Positions 49,222 to 59,853 of a DNA stretch of 64,000 nt are shown in pieces. The notes below the pieces were generated by a model. It did no database searches. It was given only the letters and a program-made list of their open reading frames with translations, and was not told the DNA's origin. Location of the stretch: the NCBI RefSeq assembly GCF_000801105.2, contig NC_079515.1:25877407-25941406 (forward strand), written 5' to 3'. The first letter of the stretch is position 1; the number at the start of each line of letters is the position of its first letter. The stretch comes from Raphanus sativus. Its lineage: Eukaryota; Streptophyta; Magnoliopsida; Brassicales; Brassicaceae. The position numbers and the translations under genes are program-made.

Positions 49222-50131
49222 TCATTTAAACAAATTTCCACATTTCTCATACAAGTACAAAACCCTTTGACTTAAATCTTCGCAAATTAGCTTGTAATTA
49301 TCAATCTTCTCTATTTGAAGATGCAAAGTGTAGAAGAGTCGTTCTCCTTGAGAACTCGAAGATGAAACATCCAAGATAACAAACCCATCTTCTTCTAGAC
49401 CACTCAACACATTACATATCGAAAAATTATGAATCTTGGACGATGAGATTTGGATCGTCACTTCGTTTTCTATAAGGTTAGTCGCAAAAACGGTGGAGAA
49501 ATAACTAGCAGCCATCTTTGGTTGCGGCTTAACGTAACGTTCTCTTTGATCCGATACTCGCACTAAGAGGTCTTCCTTCTTTTGTATTAGCTTCTTCACT
49601 TCCTCTTGCAGATCTGGTATGTACTGCACGCTCCGAGAAACGGTCTCAGGATTACTTAGCTTCTTCTGCAATACAATAAAGCCAAAAGAAAAGAAAAAAG
49701 GGTTTATAAGTTACTCTTCTTCTAAATGGTAATAATTAATCGAATAAGCAGACTAGCTATTGCTGATTTGTGTTGATAATGAAACATATTCAGATGACAT
49801 ATCAATGTAGGTTACTTACCGACTGATCTGATCTCGGAAGGCATGAACGAAGAGATGAGAACAAAGAGTTAGCTTTCTGGCGACGGTTACGCTCTTTGGC
49901 ATTGTGGTTAAGCTTCTTGATCACGACAGAATTGTTGTTTAATCCATTTCCCTCCGACAAAACAGGAACCCCTAAGCTGGTCTGATGATGGACCACTCCA
50001 TACGTCTTCGGTACCGGAAAATCAAGAAATGTGTCGTTGTTATGGCTATCTCCGACGAGTTTGTAGCTCTCGCACTCTCCCGTTGGCGCCCACCCAGAGT
50101 TTGGGAACAATAGAGGGCCCAATGCATGCAT
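49222..50131 (-). CDS. bHLH38/39: bHLH transcription factor, subgroup Ib (bHLH38/39 type)
   Basis: Two exons (49820-50131, 49222-49665) join in phase to 251 residues, close to the 253-258 of Arabidopsis bHLH38/39. The start MHALGPLLFPNSGW matches the family. The basic region LNHNAKERNRRQK keeps the H-E-R residues for E-box binding. The helix-loop-helix FSSLRSCLPRSDQS|KKLSNPETVSRSVQYIPDLQ spans the intron at the usual place. Ib factors pair with FIT and drive iron-uptake genes under iron deficiency, and they are themselves induced by low iron. A TATA-like motif is near 50225. Within the basic/HLH start, ANSLFSS has Ala where I recall Ile. It is probably the surviving member of the bHLH38-bHLH39 tandem. 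Confidence 0.92.
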
Positions 50132-50493
50132 TTTTCTTGACTGAAGACAACTTTTTTAGCTTTTTCTTCGCTTGAAGCTCTTTTGGTCGGGATATTACTG
50201 ACCTTCCAGTGCCACACCTAAATATATAGATAGTATTAACCAAATAAACAAATAAATCTCTATTGTTCAATCAAATTAACAAACTATACTATAAGTATTT
50301 GTGAACTGTACGCATTAACAACAAGCATACGACGAGGAAACTCATTTTTGTAAAGAGGAATCTCATGTTTGTAAATATATACTATAACAAGGAATCTCAT
50401 ATTTATAAGCATATACCACAAGCATATACCACGCGCGTTTATATAAATAGTTGAAGTTTGTAAAATACACCCTGTATTAGTTTTTATAACAAA
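50132..50493 (-). promoter_or_regulatory. Upstream region of the Ib bHLH gene
   Basis: Two TATA-like motifs on the minus strand, near 50225 and at about 50440-50447 (TATATAAA next to CGCGCGTGG). Which one is used cannot be told. Confidence 0.3.
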
Positions 50494-50859
50494 CTAGAGT
50501 CTGAGGGTATGTTTCCTTTTACGTAATATTTTTTTTGTAACAAATTTGTTTTGACATAATATATATATCAAGTGTATTGATTTTTTTTGTTATTAGAAGT
50601 TTTTTTAGGTGTCTAACACGATTTAATCTATACAAAATGTTTGTATTGTAAAATTTAATTTTTTTATTAGGGACTACATCTATACTAATTAAACTTACAA
50701 TTAGTTGCAGAAAAATAATTTGTACAATTACTTTTAAAATTAATTTCTACAAAACTCTAAATGAATCGTAATTTTATGTCAAAACAAATTTGTTCCTATC
50801 ATGTTATTAGACTTTTGACATAAAATTTGTTTTGACATAAAAATTTGGAAAATTTATTT

Positions 50860-51860
50860 TACGTAATAAAAATTATTATTTTTGATAAGTTATATATTTT
50901 ATTTTATTTTTTATGAAATTTATCTTAAATTTACTTATATGACTTATTTTTGTTATTTTAAATATGACTAAATTTTAGAAGATTCTAAATAATTCTAACC
51001 TGTAATATGATTTTATTTATTTAGCCCGAAGTTAAACTTATTTTACACTGATTTTGTAGTTTAAACAAAATATTTTATACCTTCAACACTCTCTGTATTA
51101 AAAAATTCATTTGTACGTTTCAAAATATTTTCTATAATTTTATTAAATTTAGTTTATGTGATTTAGTTTTTATTTTAAATGAAACTTTTTTTAATGAGTT
51201 GAGAGAATTTAGACCCGTATTATGATTTTGTTGATTTAATCATTTGTTATTTTAACTTAATTTTATTTTTAGGTTTCATTTAATAAATGCTTTCAAATAA
51301 TTAATAACATGAAATATTTTTTGGAAAGATATGGTATAAACATTTAGGAAACAAAATTTTCAAAAATGCTAAGAACTGAATAATTCTAACCCGTAATATG
51401 ATTTTATTTATTTAAACCAAAGTTAAAATTATTTTACACTGATTTTTTAATTTAAATAAAATATTTTATATATTTTCAACACTCTTGTATTGAAAAATTC
51501 ATTTGTGCATTTCAAACATTTTCTATAATTTTATTAAATTTAGTTTATATGATTTAGTTTTTATTTTAAATGAAACTATTTTTTAAGGATTTGAGATAAT
51601 TCAGACCCGTATTATGATTTCGTTGATTTAATTATTTGTTATTTCAACTTGATTTTATTTTGAGGTTTAATTTAATAAATGCTTTCAAATAATTAATAAT
51701 GTGAAAGATTTTTCAGAAAGATATGGTGGGTATATTTTTTGTTGGAAAAAATATTTTACGTAATAAAAATTATGATTTTTGATAATTTATATATTTTAAA
51801 TTTTTATGAAATTTATCTTAAATTTATTTATATGACTTATTTTTGTTATTTTAAATATGT
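50860..51860. repeat. Two tandem copies of a roughly 391-bp AT-rich unit
   Basis: aattctaacc begins similar units at 50991 and 51382. The flanking segment (gaaatttatcttaaattta.ttatatgacttatttttg) also recurs at about 50919 and 51806. Likely the interior of a Helitron-like element. Confidence 0.6.
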
Positions 51861-52084
51861 ATATAGGGTTTAGGGTTAGAAAAGAGTTTAGGGTATAGGG
51901 TTAGAATTTAAAGGGGTTAGTTTAAAAATCGAAAATGGTTTAGGTAGACATTTGAAGTCCATTGAAACAAATTCAGTAGCCCATTTTATTTTAATTAAAA
52001 AGTTAATGAAATGTGAAGTTTTGTAAATAATTAGAACTGTTTTGCATTTACTAAAAAAATTCAGGGGCAAATTCTAAAAGTGTC

Positions 52085-52104
52085 AGCTACTTTAATAGTA
52101 TAGA
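52085..52104 (-). mobile_element. Helitron 5' end on the minus strand
   Basis: On the minus strand the sequence begins TCTATACTATTAAAGTAGC after A, a typical Helitron 5' terminus. A possible 3' end is CTAG at 50494-50497 (weak hairpin) or the strong hairpin end at 39169. Confidence 0.6.
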
Positions 52105-52497
52105 TTCTGCATTATATTAACATTTTACCAAAAAATGTATTCTTCATCAGGAGAAATACCTATTCTCTATGATTCATAAAAGTGATGTTTGGCCGACTTT
52201 TTTTATGTTTTGTTTTAGATAATATTTTCAAATTCTTAATATAAAATTAACAGGTTTTCAGTTTTTATTACAATTTATATTCTTCAGTAAGTTTTACAAT
52301 TGCTTCAAATAATATTTTCTAGCTAATAAATGATGTTTAATTTAGGAAATAACAATTTTAATCTTCGTACAAAAATCTTGTTTTTGATATGCCGTTATTA
52401 CATTTTTGAATTACATCACTACCATTTCCATGTTTTAAAATTAACATTCGTAATGATACTCACTACATCAAAGAAATGATATGAACGGATTTGGGGA

Positions 52498-52600
52498 TAA
52501 TCTACCAACTCACAAATGATTAACTGAAATTTCTGAGAAATGATTATATACATCTCATTTCTCAGAAATTTCAGTTAATCATTTGTGAGTTGGTAGATTA
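52498..52600. repeat. Perfect 46-bp inverted repeat, 11-base spacer
   Basis: Arms 52498-52543 and 52555-52600 are exact reverse complements. The spacer is ttatatacatc. Part of the same sequence recurs directly after it at 52601-52645 and supplies the LINE target site. Confidence 0.95.
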
Positions 52601-52771
52601 AATTTCAGTTAACCTTTCTGAGAAATGATTATATACATCTGTAATAAGGGCGAAAAGGGCGAAAAGGGCGAAAAGGGCGATTCTCGTCGATCTAGGTTTC
52701 CGGTGTCAAGCCGCCGCTAGTTGGCCTCTCGCTGACTAGTGAGAAGTCATTCCGCTCGCTCTTCCTGTCCG

Positions 52772-54232
52772 ATGGCTCCCCCCTCGTCTTCTCCGTCCTC
52801 CAGCGCGTCGATAGACCCAGGAGGAGAGACACCGTCTAAGATCTCTAATCACGATAGCCAATCCCTCAATCGTGAGTTAGAGATAAAGCTCCAGTCTCCG
52901 CCGATTCCTGCGGCGATTCCAGCTGCTAAGGTCCCATCTTACGCAGAAAGGTTCAAGTCATCTCTGAGGAACCTCCGTAAGATCTCCAATCCTTCCTTTC
53001 TCGAGGATGGAACTCCAGTGGTCCAGGCTCCGGAATCAGTACTGCTACAAACCTCAGAACTTTGGAAGGACCATGTAGTGGCGCACTTCCATGGGCGTAG
53101 ACCGTCGGCGACAAAGATTCTTGCAGATTTGAACCCGGTTTGGGGAAAGTTTGGGAATATAACGGTCCGTACGGTCTCCGATACTTGTGTTTTGATATTC
53201 ATCCCGTCAGTTCAAACCAGAGAGTGGGTCCTGCAGGTCGGCTACTGGCAAGCGGATCGATGCGCTTTCTCGGTGTACCCCTAGACAGCAGATGGAAACT
53301 TAGCCGCTCAAGAGTTGCTCTTTGCTCCGACATGGGCGGTTTTGAAGAATGTTCCTCCTCAGTTGTATTCTCTAGATGGAATTAGTGTGGTGGCTAGTGG
53401 TATTGGTGAGCCACTACACACTGAGAAATCGCGTCTGGACCCTTACCATTTCGGTGATACCAAAGTTAAGGTGGAGATTGATCTCTCCAAGACGCCGCCT
53501 GAAGTGGTAGAAGTGCGAGACACTCAAGGAAACTCCGTGAGGGTTGTTGTTGAGTATCCTAGCCTTCCGCCGAAGTGTATTAATTGTGGTAAGTATGGTC
53601 ATCTGATGAATCGCTGCCACAAACCTCTAATGAAAAGACCTCAGCCACAGAAGAAAGAAAAAGTGATCAGTGTGGTTAAGTCGGGAGAGGAGATGTCGCT
53701 AGTCGAGAAGAGTCAGGGGGATAGCTCAGGTGCTACAGAGAATGAGAAAGTGAAGCAGAGGAAAGCTCGCTCCAGATCACGCAGAAGGTCTCGGTCCCGA
53801 GCTAGGAACAGAGTGAGGGCACTAAGCTCACCCCCTGAGTCAAAAGGTGTTTCCTCTATTGCTCCCCTTGTGGAAGTTGAGCACGATGAGGTACCTCAGA
53901 AGGGCAATTTAGTTGGAGAGAAAGAGGTCAGTAGGAAGAGGGGTTCCAATTTCAGCAAGGAAGATTCCGATGTTGCGGTGTCTCAGTTGGAGGAAGGGGA
54001 GATAAGTATTGATCCAGGAGCCGAGCGAGCAGAGTGCTTGGAGAAGTCTCAGAACATTGTAACAGAGCAGCAGGCTGACAATCCTCTGTGGTTTACGAAA
54101 CATTCGAAAAGTTACAGACGAGCTCTAAGGCAAATGGCGAATTGGAAAGCTTCTGGTGCTATCGGCTCGCCTCCTAAGTCAGCGAAGCTTCTTACACGGG
54201 GTAGTCCCTCGGGTAAGCAGCAAGATTCTTGA
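52772..54232 (+). pseudogene. LINE ORF1 (gag-like nucleic-acid-binding protein), one nonsense codon
   Basis: The frame of 487 codons has a Ser/Pro-rich start (MAPPSSSPSSS), a DUF4283-like region, a CCHC zinc knuckle (CINCGKYGHLMNRC at about 53576-53617), an Arg/Ser-rich stretch (RSRSRRRSRSRARNR) and an acidic tail. ORF1 protein coats the LINE RNA. A single in-frame TAG at 53282-53284 interrupts it, and the same frame continues on both sides. Confidence 0.85.
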
Positions 54233-54271
54233 TCAACAACCCCCCCCCCCCCCCCCCCCAATCTTGTATAT

Positions 54272-57200
54272 ATGAAGATTTTCAGCTGGAATGTTAGAGG
54301 TTTAAATGGTTCAGGTCGTCAAAGAATAGTTCGTAGTTGGTTACAGAATATGGGTTCGTCAGTAGGAGTATTACTTGAAACTCATGTACAGGAGGTGAAT
54401 TCCTCAAGAATAATGGGAGCGATTGCTCCGGGTTGGAGGTTTGATAATAATTATTCGGAGGTGGCTGGAGGAAGAATTTGGGTGTTGTGGGATTCTTCTC
54501 TGTCAGTGGTAGTTTATATGAGAACAGATCAGTTAATCTTATGTGGAGTCAGGGATCCTGCTTCAGGTGCTGAGTGCACGGTGGCCTTTGTTTACGCGTT
54601 CAACACGGAAGTGGAGAGGAAGAGTTTGTGGCGGGATTTAGTTCGAATTGCTAGAAACTCTTTGGTGGCAGCGTCCCCTTTGGTGGTGCTAGGAGATTTT
54701 AATCAAATTCTTACAGCAGCTGAGCATTTCTCCCTCTTTCCCTATGATCTACCTTTAAGCGGTATGGAGGACCTGCGGCTGTGCTTGGAAGATAGCAACT
54801 TATCAGATATGGATATTAGAGGTACCTTTTTCTCTTGGTCTAATAGAAGACCAGAAGATCCAATACTCAGGAAGCTGGACAGGGTGCTTTGTAATGAGAG
54901 TTGGAGAGACAGTTTCCCAGATGCAGTGAGCATATTTGAACCCCCGGGGGACTCTGATCATTGCCCTGCTATAGTGAACTTCTCTTCGGTTGCTCAAGTA
55001 AGAAAGTGCAGCTTCAAGTACTTCTCTTTCATCTCGTCTCATCCCAGGTTTCAGGAAGAGTTGAAGCAGGCGTGGGATGATCCCATTCCGGTAGGATCCA
55101 AACTGTTTTCCTTGGGTCAGAAGTTGAAGAAAGCTAAAGCTATCTGTAGAGGGCTAAATAAGGAAGAGTTTGGGAACATTCAACAAAGAGCGAGCGAAGC
55201 TTTAAGTGCCTTAAAAGAGATCCAGATGCAGATGCTAGCTTCGCCATGTGACTCCTTATTTCGACAGGAATTCATAGCTCGGAAAAAGTGGCAGCTATTA
55301 GAAGAAGCTCAAGAGATTTTTTTCAGCAGGAAAGCCAGGATCCGGTGGTTAGACTGCGGAGATGCAAATACTAAGTTCTTCTACAAGGCAGTATTGGCTT
55401 ATCAATTGAGGAACTACATCAGTTATTTGACAGATGGAGGTGGGAATAGGATCTTTAATCAAGATCAGATAAAGCAGATGGTGGTGATATATTTTCAAAA
55501 TCTGCTGGGTTCGGTAGACAATTCTCTGGTTGATATTTCCATCTCGAGTTTGAAGGAGCTACTGTCCTATCGCTGTCCCCAAAGCCTGGTTGAACAGCTG
55601 ATCTCGATTCCCTCTGAGGAAGCCATCAAAACAACCATCTTCGCTATGCCAAAAAACAAAGCCCCCGGTCCAGATGGATACGCAGCTGAGTTTTTTTGGG
55701 AAGCTTGGGAGGTAGTTGGAAAGGATTCAATAGAGGCTGTAAAGGAGTTCTTTGTATCAGGTCGTATGTTGAGGCAGTTCAATACTACAGCGATCTCTCT
55801 CATCCCTAAGGTAGTTGGAGCAGATCATTTGTCTCAGTTCCGACCCATCTCCTTATGCTCAACAATCTACAAAGTTATGGCTCGGTTAATTAAGAAGAAG
55901 TTGAAGCTTTGTGTGTCTGATATTGTCCAGAGGAATCAGGTTGGGTTCGTTCAGGATAGACTGCTTTGTGAAAACGTGCTCCTTGCCTCAGAGTTAGTTA
56001 AGGATTTTAATGATCACGGCGCAGTTACCAGAGGGTGTCTCAAGATAGATATTTCGAAAGCTTATGATAACCTGAGTTGGGATTTTCTTCTTAAGGTTCT
56101 GCAAGCGATCGAACTTCCTGATAAGCTGGTGGGATGGATCAAAGAGTGTGTTACAACTCCAGCTTATAGTGTTGCACTAAATGGAGAACTCCAAGGTTTC
56201 TTTCCCGGGAAGAAAGGGTTGAGACAAGGAGACCCTATCTCCTCCCTGCTCTTTGTGATTGCTATGGATGTTTTGTCGAAAATGCTGGATCAGGGAGCGG
56301 TTGAGGGCAGGTTTGGCATACATCCAGAGTGTGAAGCTCCTCTAATTACTCACCTCAGCTTTGCGGATGACGTCTTAATTTTCTTCGATGGTTCTGAGCA
56401 GTCTCTTCGGGGAATTATGCAGATATTGGAAGAGTTCAGGATGGTCTCAGGTTTGAAGATTAATAAACAGAAGTCTGAGCTTCTTTTGGATGGAGGTAGC
56501 ACCAGTAGATGCAGAGAGTTGGCTAATGCGCTGGGTATTGCTCAAGGGGCACTGCCTCTTCGATACTTGGGTGTGACTCTTTCTCCAAAGAAGATGACAA
56601 GTACAGACTTTCAGCCCTTACTGGATAAAATTGCAGCGCGGTTTAGCTCCTGGACAGTGAAACACCTCTCCTTTGCAGGCAGGTTTCAGCTGATCCAAGC
56701 GGTGATATACTCAACTATCTCCTTTTGGGCTTCGATGTTTATCATTCCCTCTGAGTGTATTGGTATGTTAGAACGTATGTGCGGTGCTTTTCTCTGGAAT
56801 GGTGCTCCTAATTCTGCTAGAGGTGCTAAGATAGCTTGGGACTCTGTTTGTACTCCAAAAGAAGCAGGTGGATTGGGGTTGAGGCGTCTAGCAGATTGGA
56901 ACAAAGTCCTTGGTTTGAAGTTAATTTGGTTAATCTTTACAGCAGGAGGTTCCTTGTGGGTATCTTGGGTGCGTCGCAATCTGATTGGAGAGGAAAACTT
57001 TTGGTTGTTGGATCCGTCGAGAAGAGGTAGCTGGATATGGAAGTCCATCTGTAAGCTCAGACCATTAGCAAGACCAATGGTTTTTTGCGAAGTGGGGTCG
57101 GGGTGTACAGCAAGTTTTTGGCATGATAATTGGACCACCTCTGGTCCCCTTATCGAGCTGACAGGCGCTAGAGGTCCACTAGTTCGGGTTTGAATATCAA

Positions 57201-57939
57201 TGCAGTTGTGGCGGATGCTTTGGAGGGAGAAGGGTGGAGGTGGGACCGGAGTCGAAGTAGAAGCCATATTATCTCCTTATTGAAAGAGCGTCTACCTAAT
57301 GCTCAAGAGATCATTGCTTCAGAAGAAGAGGATGATAAGTATGTGTGGTATCCCCAACAGAATAGGGGCACAGGTCAGTTTTCGGCAGGAGATACGTGGA
57401 GAGCCTTGCATCCTATTTCTGAAGTAGTTTTCTGGCATAAGGTTGTCTGGTTCTCAGGTAGAATACCAAAACACGCCTTCATCACCTGGGTGGCAGCGAG
57501 GGATAGAATGGTGACAAGAGACAGATTGCTTCGTTGGGGTTTAGTTGTGCCAGCAACGTGTGTCTTGTGCTCTGGTCATAATGAATCCCGACAGCACCTG
57601 TTCTTCGATTGCAGCTTTAGTACTCGGGTATGGACGTTCTTTACCTCTCAGCTACATTTGTCTCCTCCTCAAGGCTTTGAGAATGTGTTGAGGTGGCTGC
57701 TTAATCCGTCGAGAGATAAGAATGTAACTCTGATTGCCAGACTAGTATTCCAAGCAGTGGTATATTTGGTATGGAAGGAGAGAAACAGCAGAATACATTC
57801 CTCGGTGGAGAAACCTGCAGGCACGGTTATAGCAGAGATTCAGCAGTTGATAAAACTCAGACTAGACCCTTTGGCTCGTCGACAGTTACTTCATCCAGGA
57901 CAGAGTTCGGTTTTGGCCATTTGGCTTTCCTCTTTCTAA
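54272..57939 (+). pseudogene. LINE ORF2 (endonuclease, reverse transcriptase, zf-RVT), frameshifted
   Basis: The first 973 codons (54272-57193) hold the AP-type endonuclease (MKIFSWNVRGLNGSG, LGDFNQI, SDHCP) and the reverse transcriptase (KAPGPDGYAAEFF, RQGDPISSLLF, catalytic FADDVLIFF). The frame then stops at 57191-57193. The zf-RVT region (WHKVVWFSGRIPKHAFITW, CVLC...HLFFDC) continues in another frame at 57190-57939. A one-base loss or two-base gain near 57185 would explain it. No RNase H domain follows the zf-RVT region, unlike the fragment at 2659-3021. Confidence 0.9.
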
Positions 57940-58090
57940 AAAAATTGTCTTTGGTTTGGTCTGAATTCTTTGTAAAGTCTTTGGGCTTCGTAGATTTGGT
58001 TAAGCCCGTCTGTGGGATTGGCCCGTTTCTTTTAAATTTTGGAATAAAGGTAAATTTTAGAAAAAAAAAAAGATTATATACATCTGTAAT

Positions 58091-59853
58091 TTAATTTGTA
58101 ATCATCTATTAAATAATTTAAATATATGTTCGGGGAGTCTAGATACAACAAAAACATAATTTGTTTTCATATTTAATTCTTAGAAAATAGTAGATTTATT
58201 TGAAACTAATTAATTTAAAGATTTTTGAAGCAGTACATTTATATTTTTTTGTTAGTAAAGTTTCTTATAGAATTAACATTTTAATTATGTTTCAAAAACT
58301 TAACATTAGATTTTATTTGGTAAAACAATTCATTAACAATATTCATAATGGTAAATTATTTTATATATAATGGTTCAGAAATTTATATATAAGTCCATGA
58401 ATTTATCAAAAATTAATAAATATCAACTGATATGTTTTACATGAAAAATAGTAAATTGAAAATTAGGGTCTAAATATATTATTATTACATAAAAGTAAAC
58501 TCAGCTACTTTATTTCGAAAGACATGTATTCGAAAAAGTGGCATATTGTCTTCAGGTGAAGAATATCATGTAAAGATATTAAAAACGAGTTGCCCAAAAA
58601 AAAAGATATTAAAAATCAGAAATGTTCACACTCACTGCATCAGAGAAATGTTATATAAAGATTTAGGAATTATCATTTACCAGAACACATAATTAATGGA
58701 AATTAATGAACAACGATTGTATACTTTTTCAACATAATACAGAAAAAAAGAAAAAAGTGACTAAACTGAAATAGTTTCTCCGCTATCATCCACAAACGTA
58801 ATTATTGTGGTTGTTAGCATTTTGCAACAATTACAGAAAACACTATAAATCACTTTAAACCATTTTAAATTTCTTAAATTCAAAAGATTATTCCATCTAA
58901 CGTTTACAGTTACGGACGGTTGCAGGAGAGTAAACAAAATTTTTTTTCTGAGAAAACTAAATACATATAAATATACAATTAAAATTTAAATTGAAATAAT
59001 AGAAATACTATATATATATTATATTTCCATTATAAAACTTAAACAAAAATTTCTATAATTTTCTAAAGAATTTAATAGTACAATTTTATATTTATTAGAA
59101 TAATATGATTTTAATATTTTATAATTATACAGATAAAAATATTGTCAATTTATTATTTAACCACTGATGTATTTGATAGTTAATCAGTCGTAATCGTAAG
59201 TATTTGGCAAATGAACTAACTTTTAACTGTTATATCAATCATACAAATCTTTTAATGATGTTTAAAACCGCAACCAACTCATCTTCGAACGTCCACAACT
59301 ACTCTGTTATCGTTGCGCTTACATCAGTCAGTCCCTTAGTAATGGCAGAATTTGATTAACAAAATCCATAGAAGTTAGAGTGATTTCCAGTCAAATGAAG
59401 TAATTGAGATGTCACTTTTATCTAGTTATTGATTATGTTAATTTTTTTTTTCAAGTTTGAACTAAAAATAAATTTAAAATATAAATTTAAAACAATTTTT
59501 TAAAAAGTATTTTACAATATTTTAATATCAAAACTCATTTCAGAAAAATTGATTAAAAATATTATAACACACACAACCAGTAAACAAACAAAATTAATTA
59601 CAATTATATAATAAAATTTACTTTACATTTTTTTTTATCTAAACCACACTGTTTTATTATCAAAACCGCATTATTTTTCCTATCAAAATCGTACTTATTC
59701 CACAAAATGCATGAACAACTGTTGCATTACACCGTATTTGAATTCCTGACCGCTTATTTTATCAAATCCGTAATTACTATGCGGACCCTATTTTTCTCAC
59801 ACATTAAATCAGATTCCTTCCAGCCTCAAAGTAAGAACATCATCCTATACATA
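58091..59853. other. AT-rich intergenic DNA
   Basis: No gene. 58520-58740 resembles the LINE's left flank (52140-52540), for example actcact.catca.agaaatg, a diverged duplication now on both sides of the LINE. aaagatattaaaaa flanks cgagttgcccaaaa near 58572-58616, another micro-insertion. Confidence 0.4.

Larger units (their letters stand above)
52627..58090 (+). mobile_element. Near full-length L1-type LINE with 19-bp target duplication
   Basis: gattatatacatctgtaat lies at 52627-52645 and 58072-58090. The element (52646-58071, 5,426 bp) starts with a 9-bp tandem leader (gggcgaaaa, 52648-52680), has ORF1 and ORF2, and ends in poly(A). The intact duplication and few lesions suggest a fairly recent insertion. 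A run of 20 C at 54240-54259 separates the ORFs. Confidence 0.95.

Noticed and set aside
54742..57267. Minus-strand open frames of 60-190 codons inside the LINE
   Set aside because: They are antisense shadows of the ORF2 endonuclease and reverse transcriptase.
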